A stretch of 64,000 nucleotides of DNA from Nissolia schottii (GCA_003254905.1 QANU01064559.1:702313-766312); one strand, 5' to 3'. Shown: positions 51,081-61,475, counted from the first letter of the stretch. Notes: generated by a model from the sequence alone, not told the origin. A program made the numbers and translations.

Positions 51081-53646
51081 ATGAAGCCATTCAGGAGCAT
51101 TGTCCGGGAGCTGAAGGAGATAGGAGAGGGAATTGGTAACATGTATAGAAGAGGGACAGAATCCAAACATCATGTGCATCATCATCATCGCCATGGAAAA
51201 TCTCACATTGCACCTGAATGTTCTTCCTCACCATCATCACCATTACCATCATCATCAACATCAGCATCAGTGTCATCATCGTTGGCCCGTTTGAGTGATC
51301 ATAGCCGGTGGGCTAACTTGCCCCCTGAGCTGCTGTTGGACATAATTCAAAGGGTGGAAGCCAGTGAGACTTCATGGCCTGCAAGGAGAGTGATTGTGGC
51401 ATGTGCCTCAGTTTGTAGGACTTGGAGGGAGATCACAAAGGATGTGGTGAAGACACCTGAACAGTGTGGTTGGCTCACTTTCCCTATATCACTCAAGCAG
51501 GTAAATCTTTTCTATTTTTTCAGAATTTTGTGGAGGAAATAGTGAAAACTGAAAATGAAAACGGGAAACCGGATTTTGTGGTTTTCACTTATTCCTTCTC
51601 AAAATTTTCCAGTTTCTGTATCCAGTTTTCATTTCCTATTTTTAGACCATTTTCATTTCCTATTTTCAGACCTTTTTTTGTTTTTCAGAATTTTGTAGAG
51701 GGCACAATGAATAATGGAAATGAATATTGGAAATTAAATTGTTCGGTTTTCACTGATTCTTTTACAATTGTTTTGGTTTCTGTTTCCAGTTTTCATTTTC
51801 TATTTTTAGACTGTTTTTTGTTTTTTAGAATTTTGTAAAGGACATAGTGAATACTAGAAATGAATACAGGAAGTTGGATTTTTCAATCTTCACTGTTTTC
51901 TTCGTAAAATTGGAAACAAAAATGCAAACCAAATAGACTCTAAGATTGCTACCTTGTGCCTTCTGACTTCGAGCTCATGAGGTATAAATCCTGGAAATGG
52001 CCTCTTCGCGCTGCACACATGTATCTTTTGTGCCTTGTGCAATGATCAACTCTTTTTTTTTTTTTTTTCCCTTTTGTTTATTTGCTTATTTGCTTCAATT
52101 TGGGAAGCACATGATACTAATGTGTGTCTTATATTTGTGTTGATTTGCTTCTATGTTTATCAGCCTGGTCCAAGAGACACTCCAATCCAGTGCTTTATCA
52201 AGAGAGAAAGGGTGACTTCAACGTATTGTTTGTACCTCGGTCTGAGCCCTGGTAACATCTTTTGTGCTCACATATTTAATCTGCAGTTTGGAAATAGTTT
52301 TTAAGAATTTCTGGGAAAAAAATATGAAGGGTTTTTCTCTTTGACTTTGAGTATGAAATTGGTATAGGTATATGTTTTTTGAAACACCCTCCTTGAGAAG
52401 CTTGATTTCTTTTCTTATTGTAAAGCACTTCTCTACTGATAACTGACGATTCAAGGATTTCTGTTCTGTATGTATCTGTAGCAGCAGTGATGAGGATTGG
52501 ACAGTTTTTTCTTATTACCTACCATGATGTCTTGTTTTTAGTCTTATACTTATTTTTTGATATACATTCATTCTCTTCCAATCACTTTGGAAGTGAATTA
52601 TTGGATGCTATATCTTCATACCCTTTTTGTATTTCCTTTGAGAATTGTGTTCTTGTATTTTTCAGCTCTTTCAGGTGACATGAGCAAACTGCTATTGGCG
52701 GCAAAGAAGATCAGAAGGGCAACGCGTACTGAATTCTTGATATCGTTGGTTGCCGACGATTTCTCTCGAGCTAGCAATACTTACATTGGAAAGCTGAGGT
52801 TAGTCCAATCTCTCTTATGGCTGATGCATTATTATACTAATAACTTAATCTGTAAGCAACGAACAGGTCCAATTTTCTCGGCACAAAGTTTATGATCTTG
52901 GACGGTCAGCCCCCGCACGATTCTTCGCTTCCTTCGAATTGGAAGTTGCAGCAAAGAGTCCACTTGAAGCAGGTACTTCCAAGGGCTGCTGCTGCTGCTT
53001 ACGATGTGGCCACAGTATCTTATGAGCTCAATGTTCTGCGCACGAGGGGCCCAAGAAGAATGCGGTGCACAATGCACTTAATCCCCATATCTTCAATCCA
53101 AGAAGGAGGAACTGCACCTACTCCTTTGAAGTTCACCAATTTCCTTGATGAGCATTCACCTGCCACGCCAATTTCGAAAGGAAACAAGTCAGGTAACGAG
53201 ATCATTAGTTAGTTGGCAGTTTAGTTAGAGTTAGTTACAATTCTGTCATTATTTAGTGGAACTAACTCGCTTGTCTATGCCTTGTATAAATAAATACTCA
53301 CTAGCAAATTATCTCGTTACCAGGAGTTGTTGACATCGGCTCAACCCAGGGCACAAGGGAACCGTTGGTTTTGAAAAACAAGGCACCTAGATGGCATGAG
53401 CAACTGCAATGTTGGTGCTTGAATTTCAAGGGACGCGTCACGGTGGCGTCTGTGAAGAACTTCCAGCTTGTAGCAGCCGCAGAGCCTTCCCAAAATGTTT
53501 CGGCTGCGGAACAAGAGAAAGTGATACTGCAGTTTGGGAAAATCGGGAAGGACATATTCACCATGGATTACCGGTATCCCCTTTCTGCTTTTCAAGCCTT
53601 TGCAATCTGCTTAAGCAGCTTCGACACCAAACCGGCTTGCGAATGA
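51081..53646 (+). CDS. Tubby-like F-box protein
   Basis: Five coding exons join in frame to 429 aa: 51081-51500, 52164-52251, 52666-52798, 52867-53192 and 53324-53646. Residues about 76-122 are an F-box ([20 protein letters not shown] ... RTWREITKD) that would bind SKP1 in an SCF ubiquitin ligase. Residues about 141-429 are the tubby beta-barrel, beginning [16 protein letters not shown] and ending in the hallmark [15 protein letters not shown], the buried C-terminal helix. The cationic K183-K184-I-R-R-A-T-R190 patch corresponds to the phosphoinositide-binding site of tubby domains, so membrane tethering is expected. The N-terminal [20 protein letters not shown] is typical of plant TLPs; a His/Ser-rich linker follows. 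The last intron has unusual, transposon-like structure. Keeping that intron adds NEIIS and a stop, losing the last 107 residues or so. Confidence 0.94.
51521..51905 (+). repeat. Three diverged tandem copies in TLP intron 1
   Basis: A unit of about 135-165 bp recurs at about 51521, 51686 and 51827. Each copy starts near (C/T)AGAATTTTGT and continues with AGTGAA/AATGAA, a GGAAxxxGGATT-like block, TTTTCACT, and then CAGTTTTCATTT. The three copies are imperfect. Confidence 0.7.
53193..53320 (+). mobile_element. Inverted-repeat element forming the last TLP intron
   Basis: GTAACGAGAT at 53193-53202 is the exact inverse of ATCTCGTTAC at 53311-53320. CAG sits immediately before (53190-53192) and after (53321-53323) as a candidate 3-bp target duplication. 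The intron runs 53193-53323: its GT is the first two bases of the element, and its AG is the end of the second CAG. The interior has GTTAGTT repeats, a branch-point-like ACTAACT at about 53261 and TGTATAAATAAATA. That internal order resembles the LTR-like block at 63413-63668. Superfamily unassigned. Confidence 0.7.
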
Positions 53647-54097
53647 TCATGACTCATTTTCCTTGATATAAATGCACATATGTTTGCAAGAAAGGAGAGA
53701 AGATGGACAAATAACTCTTGTTCTAACGAGTGATTTCATTCTGTTAGGATTGATGTTTAATGTCAATTCCATTGTTCTGCTGTAAGGAACTTTGATAATT
53801 TCCCCCCAAGCATAAACCATATGAGAGAATCCCCATCATAGTTTTTTATCAAAGAGGCAGTTGCAGAAGTACCCTCAAATGTACTGAACATCTTTCCTTT
53901 TTCCCTTCATGTAAATGAATAATTTAAAATTAAAAAATGACATTGCACGCTGTTGTATGTTGATAACACTTTTAAGTGTGTAAATCACACTATCAACACT
54001 AAATAAAAACGACACTGACTCCTTATTTTTCGATTTGTTACAATGAATGTTATTTTACACCATTCTTTAGAGGGTATTTCAATTTTAGAAGGGCATT
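53647..54097. other. Convergent 3' region between TLP and the repeat protein
   Basis: The two flanking genes converge, so this short gap holds both 3' UTRs. A small hairpin-like stretch (AGTGTG TAAAT CACACT) is at about 53975-53992. Nothing else was recognised. Confidence 0.6.
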
Positions 54098-56557
54098 TCA
54101 ACCTTCTAAGTTCTCTCCTGGTTTTTGTGGAAGAGTCACTTGAACACCGGGGTCTCTTTCGGTGACCGAACCATGAACCATGAGTGAATTGTTGATGCTT
54201 TGTATGTTACTGTTGACATATGCCTTCCCAACTCCATCATGGTCGGTTAAACTCTGAGATTCTTTCTTAGTGTCTTCCTCTACATCTGTGATCACCTCAG
54301 AAATCTCTTCTGGATCGGCCTTGTCGGCCCGGTGGATTTCTATTGACCCTTCTTTCTTCGCTGACTCGGAGACTAACTGCATTGTGGCTCCTCTGTTGTC
54401 ACCAGCCAAGGTTATGGCACTAAGTTGCGTGTCGTCCACCGGCTGTGCCGGATATACATTGGCTAGTTTGTGAACAAATTTTGAGATGTCATCTTTGATT
54501 CCTTGTTGAAGTGGAGCCTTTTCCCTGTTGGATGAAACAGATCTTTCAGGCGATATGCTTGACACATTCCTGGTCCTTCGATCCGGTGAACCCGTAAACC
54601 TGGTGCCTTTCTCGCTTGGTTTGGAAGCAGCAAACATCATCTTTCTCCCCACAGTTTCACGCACCCCGCGTCGCTTCATATCTACGCGAAATGGCCTGCT
54701 AAATCGATCCTTAGCCTTTGCTCCTGAAGCAGAAGCTATGTCTTTGGCTTTTCGTGCTTTAGTTGGTTCATGAACCTCTTTCTCCTTTTCTTCAGACTCA
54801 AGTAACTTGCTTTGTGTTTCCAGAGGAGCCTTAGAACTCTCAGTAGCACTGTCCAAATCCAACTTCTTGGTCTCGGGCGAGGCAAATCTTTTCTCGTCCC
54901 CGATAATCAGTGTAGGCTGTTTAGAAAGAATCTCGGCTTTAGAAGAGGTCTCTGGTGACTTGGGGATGGTTTTCGATGGTGACTTCATCTTTGGTTCAAC
55001 TTCTTGAGGCACTGGCTCAGATGCTGCTAATGCCATCTTCTCTTTGTCCTCTTGAGATGCAGATGATGCTGGCAATGTGCTTTCTTCAGCATTAGGCTTT
55101 AACGCCTCACTGATGCGATTAGGCGCCAAAGGAGATGATGGCTGAGGAGGTTCATCAGAGGCTGCTTCAGAGTCTTGAGGCTGTGTTGGCGTTTTCTCAT
55201 GTTGAAAAGAGGCCTCTGGTGACTTGGAGACGGTTTTTGATGGTGACTTCATCTTTGGTTCAATTGCTTGCAGCATTGGCTCCGACACTGCCTCTACCGT
55301 CTTCTCTTTTTCCTCTTGAGATGCAGATGATGAAGGCAAAGTGCTCTCTTCAGTATCAGGCTTTGACACACCGTTGGTGTGGTCTGATGCCAAAGGAGAT
55401 GATGGATGAGGAGGCTGATTAGAAGCCGGTTTGGTTTTAGAAACCGGCGACGAAGGCACAGAAGAGGCCTGCTGCTGCTGTTGAGAGCCTTGAGGCTGTG
55501 TTTGCTGAAAAGAGGCCTCTGGCAACTCATTTTTCGGCTTGGCTTCCAGCGGCACAGATTCAGAAACTGTCTCTGCCTTCTTATCTTTTTCCTCTTGAGA
55601 TGTAGGTAACGCAGGAAAAGTGCTTTCTTCAGCATTAGGCTTTAACGCCTCACTGGTATTCTCTGATGCCAATGACAGAGGAAGAGGTTGAACTGGCGAC
55701 GAAGTCACAGAAGATGCCTTCTGCTCAAAGTCTAGAGGCCGAAAAGAGGTTGGCAACTTAAAGATGGTTCTCAATGGTGAATTGATCTTCGGTTCAATTT
55801 CTTGAGGCACAGGCTCAGACACTGCCTCTACCATCTTCTCTATTTCTTCTTGAGATGCAGGTGATGTAGGTAATGTGTTTTCTTCAACATTAAGCCTTGA
55901 CACCTCGTCGGTCTTCTCTGATGCCAAAGGTGATGATTGATGAGGAGGCTGATCAGAAACCGGTTCTGTTTTAGAAGCCGGCAATGAAGGCACAGGAGGG
56001 GCTTGCTGTTCTGAATCTTGCGGCTGAGTTGACATCCTCTCAGGCTGAAAATCGGTCTCTGGCGACTTCAATGGCGAGCTCACTTTCGGCTCGGCTTCTT
56101 GTGGCATTGGTTTTTCATACACAACCTTCTTTTCCTTTTCTTGTTCAAAGGAAGATGAAGCAGGCCAGAATCTTTCTTCATCAGCAGCAGGCTTTGCCAC
56201 CTCAACAACGCCATACCAGGCCGAATAAGAGGGAGACTGAGGCCGGGTTCTGGGAGATGAGGACGCTATCGAGACCCGTGAAGGGGAGCCGGGATAAGAA
56301 GATGGGCGTTGGAATGATGGCAATGAGGGCTCAATGATCACTGAAGAAGATGTTGTTGGCTGAGTTGGATGAGGTGGTGGTGGTTGTTTCTGAGGCACAG
56401 AACTTGGTGCTTCCTTAGAAGGTGAAATTGGTCTTTGAATTGGAACATTTGTGTCTGAATTTGTGGGAAATTTTGTTCTATCTTTAGTTGGTTTTGCAAC
56501 AGTTGCAAATGGCCAAGGAATCCTATAACGAAATGCTTGCCTTCTTCTTTGTGTCAT
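54098..56557 (-). CDS. Intrinsically disordered Pro/Ser/Glu-rich repeat protein
   Basis: A single uninterrupted frame of 819 codons starts MTQRRRQAFRYRIPWPFATV. The first about 130 residues are Pro/Ser-rich. Residues about 130-560 consist of roughly five degenerate tandem units of 80-95 aa. Each unit carries variants of SASQEEKEKxVEAVSEPVPQ, then EPKMKSPSK, a Gln-rich stretch, and QPPHPSSPLAS. A basic segment follows (KDRFSRPFRVDMKRRGVRET) and then an acidic C-terminus. No transmembrane segment, signal peptide or catalytic domain is visible. A TATA-like TATATATAAATAA lies on the minus strand about 120 bp upstream of the ATG (56677-56690). The long frame, coding-like bias and a conserved-looking N-terminus support a real gene. 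I do not recognise its function; similar plant ORFs are often named mucin-like or proline-rich. Confidence 0.8.
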   Translation of the reverse strand: MTQRRRQAFRYRIPWPFATVAKPTKDRTKFPTNSDTNVPIQRPISPSKEAPSSVPQKQPPPPHPTQPTTSSSVIIEPSLPSFQRPSSYPGSPSRVSIASSSPRTRPQSPSYSAWYGVVEVAKPAADEERFWPASSSFEQEKEKKVVYEKPMPQEAEPKVSSPLKSPETDFQPERMSTQPQDSEQQAPPVPSLPASKTEPVSDQPPHQSSPLASEKTDEVSRLNVEENTLPTSPASQEEIEKMVEAVSEPVPQEIEPKINSPLRTIFKLPTSFRPLDFEQKASSVTSSPVQPLPLSLASENTSEALKPNAEESTFPALPTSQEEKDKKAETVSESVPLEAKPKNELPEASFQQTQPQGSQQQQQASSVPSSPVSKTKPASNQPPHPSSPLASDHTNGVSKPDTEESTLPSSSASQEEKEKTVEAVSEPMLQAIEPKMKSPSKTVSKSPEASFQHEKTPTQPQDSEAASDEPPQPSSPLAPNRISEALKPNAEESTLPASSASQEDKEKMALAASEPVPQEVEPKMKSPSKTIPKSPETSSKAEILSKQPTLIIGDEKRFASPETKKLDLDSATESSKAPLETQSKLLESEEKEKEVHEPTKARKAKDIASASGAKAKDRFSRPFRVDMKRRGVRETVGRKMMFAASKPSEKGTRFTGSPDRRTRNVSSISPERSVSSNREKAPLQQGIKDDISKFVHKLANVYPAQPVDDTQLSAITLAGDNRGATMQLVSESAKKEGSIEIHRADKADPEEISEVITDVEEDTKKESQSLTDHDGVGKAYVNSNIQSINNSLMVHGSVTERDPGVQVTLPQKPGENLEG

Positions 56558-57518
56558 TATGGATGGTTTGATTAATAATATCAGATGAAAACAAAAGGGT
56601 GACGATGCTTTTTTTTTTTTACTGATGTTTATGGTTGAATGTAATGTGACGCTGCAGGTTGCAATGGAAGGTCTTTATTTATATATATAAACTAAGGATT
56701 TATTATTATACCTTGGATGTGTTATGGGACTGATTTAGAATTTTGGCTTGAGCTCACAGTTTCTTATTGCTTGTTGTTTAGGTAGCATTTCATGTTGATT
56801 CCATTCGGAAGTTGTGCACTTGTGCTTATCTTAATTAGATTAATATTCTGCTTAAACATTTGCCAGTTATTCGAATTAGAATTTTTGTCAACCATCCTTA
56901 AGAACTAGCCATATAGAATTGCACTACAATGAAATTCTCATTTTAAAGAATATAGTGTTCTTGTGCATAAAGGTCACACTCCTCAGGTTCTGCAATTCCA
57001 TGCAGAAGCAACGAAAAGGTGCCTTTCTTCACATACACCCTTAGCAAAAAAATTCACATATGAAAATACCAAACGTGGGATAGTTCCATATACCTTGGCC
57101 ATATCTGAGGAAAAAATTTTAAGCACATAAAATTCTATCACTAGCTGATACATTAAAGGTGACTAGTTTTTCACATGTTCACTTAATTGAAAAGAGATTT
57201 CATATACCAAAAGTGAAAACGATTCTCCAAATTAATTAATATATTGTACAAAAGACTAAAGTTCCAAAAGAAAGAAGTAAGAAGTAAATCAATAATGTGA
57301 ACATTTGCAGACATGTAACCAGGGAAAAATTCAAAGATAAAAATACAAATGAGAAACTGACAAAGTTAACAAAAGCATAAACTCAATGCTTTTATTGGTT
57401 TACATGCTATGGTCAATTCCAGCAGACCATGAATTCCTTGATAAGGCAATTTGTGCATTTTTTTATGGTCACTTGGCATACCGAAAGACAAAAATGGCTC
57501 TTCCTTGTGATCACTAAA
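56558..57518. other. Intergenic: promoter of the repeat protein, 3' flank of the PPR gene
   Basis: The first about 150 bases hold the TATA box and leader of the minus-strand repeat protein. The remainder is AT-rich and includes the likely 3' UTR of the PPR gene below 57519. No other feature was recognised. Confidence 0.55.
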
Positions 57519-60500
57519 CTATCTCCTACGCAGTGATTTGCGGCTGGGTCCCACAAGGGCCATCTGAAGGGAATCCGATGGAGTGAAACCCTGTGCCTCC
57601 ATCACGCCACACATTCTTTGTGCATCATTCCCAAACCCACCAGTAATAAGGCCGCTGATAATTCTCTCGAAGTCGGCTGCTCCCAATTCATTCTTCCTAG
57701 CTTCCAGAACGCCGAGAGTTTGAAGGGCCTTTTTCTCGATTCCAGCCCTCGCATACATATCACAAAGACTCACCTGAACCTTGAAAGGAGGAGCCTCGCC
57801 TAGCAGGGAAATTTTGCCTAGAAGCTGTTCAGCCTCGTCGATGAGCTGCAACTTACCAAACCAATCCACAAGAACAGAGTAAGTGGCGACCCCGGGCTCA
57901 AACCCATCCTTCTCCAGCTCCAAAAGAAGATTTAGTGCCTTGTCCAATAAGTTTTTCTTCTCGTAAGCCGCAATCATGCTAGCAGTGCACCTATCATCCG
58001 GCTTATGCCCGAATTTCTTCATGTAGTCAAAGTTGCTTCTTGCCTGCTCTGGGTCCCCTGCATTTGAATGTGCCTCAACAAGTAATGTGCACGTCTCCAG
58101 AGTCTGCTGGAATCCCGCAAACTGCATAGTTGTCGAAATTCGCCCAGCTCCAGTAACATCTCCACGTCGGGAAAAAGATTGGAGCAATGCCATGTATATT
58201 TCCTTTGTGGGTTTAATATCCATTGTCTCCATCTCCCTCATCAGACCCTCACCGGATTTAGGGTCGCCGGCATTTACATAGGCCATGATCATTGCGTTGT
58301 AGACTTTTATGTCCAGTTGGAAGCCCTGGCTCCTCAAGACATTAAATGCTTCTTTAACGCCTTCAAGATTTCCAACCTTGCTGTACATGTGGACCAATGT
58401 GCTGGCTGCTGCAGCATCTAATAGTATGCCTCTTTCGCTCATCTTCTGACGGACCCTCTCAGCATCTTCAAACCGATTCTCTTTTGCATAGATATCAATA
58501 AGCCTAGAGTAGTCAGATATATTTGTTTCAAAAGAATCTTCAGTCAACACGATTTCTGCCACCTAGAAACACAGGATTTGACAAAAATTAAATCTAAAAT
58601 CCAAATATATGAACAACATGAAGGTTCTTACAATTCATAAGCAGCTATAGAAACACCCTTCCTAGGATCACCCATGTTCTCAAAAGTAATTCATATAAGA
58701 AGCATGTAACCATAAAATATGTCAGAAAAGGGTTGCTTCACATCACATCATGTGTTAGTGACTAATTGGCTATCATCAACATGTACTATTCCTATCACTA
58801 CCTCAGTAAGAATGCAAGTAAAGGACCAAGTTGAAAACAAGAAATCTCTAATGCTTTCATAGCCATTTCCATACAATAATCTGCACAAGTATCAGAATAA
58901 ATGCACATACACAATAATTCATCTAGGAAAATTTCAGTATTTAAAAACTAAAAAGGCAATGTGGCAGTAGACCAATCAAGCTAACGGTGTGTTTGGTTTA
59001 TAGTTTGTTAACCATGATTTGGTCTAACAGAAAAAGCAACTTTTTCCCCTTTGCTCAAACCACGGTGTGAGACTATACATCATGTTGAATTGTAATTTAG
59101 CTAAACATATTGAAATGAAACGAAACTTAAGATTGCATCCTTCATTCTATTGTTTAGGATGTGTAAACTAAGATCCAAATGTTACAAGTTATGGTGTGTT
59201 TGGTTTACAGTTTGGAGACCATTTTTTTTGGTTTTAATGGAAAAGCAATTGAGACTAGAAGTCACATTGAAATGTAACTCGACATAATTTGCCAAACATA
59301 TTGAAATGCATTGAAACTTAGACTGCATCCTTCAAACTATGGTTCAGGGTTGTAAACTCAAATTCAAACATGCTATAAGTTAGAGATATTAAGCCGTTGG
59401 CGCGCACCTTTAAGTACAAAGGAGGATTCTGCTGTTTCAATCTGTCAAGCAAGCTCATCCAATCTAGCCTGCTAGGTTGAAGAAGCTCTACCCACTCAGC
59501 CAACAACTGTAACAACTCATCATCACTGCCCTCCTCTTCCACCTTCAACCCCACAATCCTCTCGGTCACAATCTTGCACTTCCCAGTTATTGGCTTCGCC
59601 TCCTTTGGCCACATGACCTGCCCCGCCTCATGGATCCTATCAGCCACATTTTCCCACTTGGGATCGGACAAATCAAGCCCGTAAATCTTGTACCGTATCT
59701 TCCCCTTCCTCTTGGGAAGCCCAACAACCTTATCCCCATCTTCAGTAACATCTCCATGTTCTGTACCTTCTTGTTTTTGTTTTTCTTCATTTTCTTCAGA
59801 TTCTGCTTCTTTCCTCAAACGCTCCAAACCCTCGTAGAACTCATGCTCGTCCATCTTCTCGCGCGCCCACTTGAACCTCAGCTCCCTGAGCATGTCCCCT
59901 CGGATCCCAACCTCGCCAGCAAACCTTTATAGAACAAGAGCTCAAGTAAAAACAACGAATCGAACTATCATCAATATGCATATTAGAAAACATAATTCAA
60001 AATTCGAGTAAAAAAAAAATGAATGAGCTGAATTACCACTGATATCTAAAGTGAACTATCATCAATATGCATATCAGAAAACATAATTCAAAATTCAAGT
60101 AAAAAAAATGAATGAGCTGAATTACCATCAATATCTAAAGTGTACACATACAGAGAGTTTTCAATCACATTCTCACCATAACTAACTCAATAACAGTAAA
60201 TAACTAATTATCAAACTACTATGATCCTTCTTCTATCAAACCATAACTAACTCAGTAACAGAAGCAACTAATTAACTAACTACAATGATTCTAACTAACC
60301 ATAACTAAGAGTGCATTTGTTTCAGCTTTTAAAAAAAAAGTGATTAAAAAGTTAATTTTTGTTATATAGTTAAAAAACTTAAGAGATTTTCTTCGAAGCT
60401 ATTTCATTTAGCTTCTACTTAAAAACTGAAAACAGATATTTTTGGAATAAATGAAAACTGATCACTTTAATTTAAAAAGTGATTTTTTTTTTCATTAAAT

Positions 60501-61170
60501 AAGCTGAAAGAAACAACCCCACCCTAATTTTAACTGAAATAATCAATTAATTGTATAATTAACAAAAAATAAATAAAATCAAACAAAAAAACCTGCACAT
60601 CTGCTTCACCTCCTCGCACTGCAAGAAACCCTTCATCTTCTCCTTCTTCCTCTCCTTGTTCATCCCTTCGATCACCGTGTTGGTCACCTCCCACACCGTC
60701 CTCCACAGATCCTCGCTGAAATCGTCCCCGCCAGCGCCGGAGAACGACGCCGCCCCCAGCACCCCTCCGAACCCGTCCTTCTCGAGCTCCGCCACCACCC
60801 GCTCCACGATCACGAGCAGCATGGCGTCGACGGTGGATTTCTCGGAATCAGGGTACGATTCCGCGACCTTCTTCCTCATTATCCACACGAACCGCGACAG
60901 GAACTCGTTCATGGTGCCGTCAGCATCTTCGCCTTCGGCGTCGGAATCGGATTTGAAAGGGACGAGCGAGTTGCTGAGTTGGGAGCCGAGTTGGGCGCCG
61001 AGTTGGGAGCTGATTCGGGAGGAGTGGAAGTGTCTGGTGGTTGCGAAAGGGGGAATGGGGAGTGGTTGGGGAAATGGAGAAATGATGGGGGCGTTTTGGG
61101 AATAATTTAGGATAGGAGTAAGTTTTGTGAGTTTTTTTTGGTTTCTGGAGAGTAAGGTTCTCAGAATCAT
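57519..61170 (-). CDS. Mitochondrial-type PPR protein, NFD5-like
   Basis: Three exons join in frame to 712 aa: 61170-60593, 59924-59408 and 58562-57519. The first about 50 residues are basic and Ser/Pro-rich (MILRTLLSRNQKKLTKLTPI), a likely mitochondrial presequence. Residues about 70-360 are a charged, non-repeat region containing FAGEVGIRGDMLRELRFKWA. Residues about 366-690 are successive P-type pentatricopeptide repeats of 35 aa (for example YSRLIDIYAKENRFEDAERV, VYNAMIMAYVNAGDPKSGEG, YSVLVDWFGKLQLIDEAEQL). PPR proteins bind organellar RNA. Domain order and length recall Arabidopsis NFD5 (At1g19520, needed for karyogamy), but that assignment is from memory. Introns 1 and 2 carry duplications and a fold-back element. 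Confidence 0.88.
58986..59382. repeat. Tandem duplication of about 200 bp in PPR intron 2
   Basis: Two diverged copies start at 58986 and 59193 with GGTGTGTTTGGTTTA(T/C)AGTTTG. Shared blocks include GAAAAGCAA, AACATATTGAAATG and GCATCCTTCA. The GTGTGTTTGGTT start is common in plant MITEs, so this may be a tandem pair of one element. Confidence 0.75.
59962..60141. repeat. Tandem duplication of about 90 bp in PPR intron 1
   Basis: 59962-60052 and 60053-60141 both begin GAACTATCATCAATATGCAT and contain AATGAATGAGCTGAATTACC. They differ by a few substitutions and an A-run length, indicating a fairly young duplication. Confidence 0.88.
60311..60522. mobile_element. Fold-back MITE in PPR intron 1
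   Basis: The left end GTGCATTTGTTTCAGCTT pairs with the inverted right end (GTGGGGTTGTTTCTTTCAGCTT). AAAGTGAT occurs in both arms and the interior is AT-rich. It shares AAGTGATTAAAAAGTT with about 285-310 of the window, suggesting a family with another member here. Confidence 0.6.
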
Positions 61171-61281
61171 TGTTGTATCTGAGATTCTCAGGTGAGTGTG
61201 AAAGGTAGGGTTTTAGCTGATAACACTGTTAACTCTCTCACTCACAGCGAAGGAGGAGAAGAAATGTAAACCAAAATTTAA

Positions 61282-61282
<1 letters not shown>

Positions 61283-61313
<31 letters not shown>
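61283..61313. repeat. AAT microsatellite upstream of the PPR gene
   Basis: About ten AAT units lie in the proximal promoter of the PPR gene, roughly 115 bp upstream of its ATG. Confidence 0.85.
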
Positions 61314-61318
<5 letters not shown>

Positions 61319-61359
61319 TAAAATAAAAATTTTCTTGGGTAGAAAGAACGGAGTTGGAC

Positions 61360-61475
61360 TGAAGGAGCCCAAAGCCCAAAGTGGTTCTGAATGAGCCCAA
61401 TTTGGTCTTTTTATCGTGGCCTAAGTGGAGTTGGACTGTGTTTGCTGCTTGCCTAAGAAAAGTCTATGGGCTAAG
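61360..61475 (-). promoter_or_regulatory. Cluster of GCCCA (site II-like) motifs
   Basis: Within about 115 bp, 190-305 bp upstream of the PPR ATG, four GCCCA motifs occur on the plus strand: GAGCCCAAAGCCCAAAG, GAGCCCAATT and TAAGCCCAAT. Such site II/TCP-type elements are typical of promoters of plant nuclear genes for mitochondrial and ribosomal functions, which fits a mitochondrial PPR protein. Confidence 0.55.

Noticed and set aside
54270..56337. Several plus-strand and alternative minus-strand frames of 60-117 aa over the repeat protein
   Set aside because: They arise from the low-complexity, biased codons of the 819-codon frame and are not independent genes.
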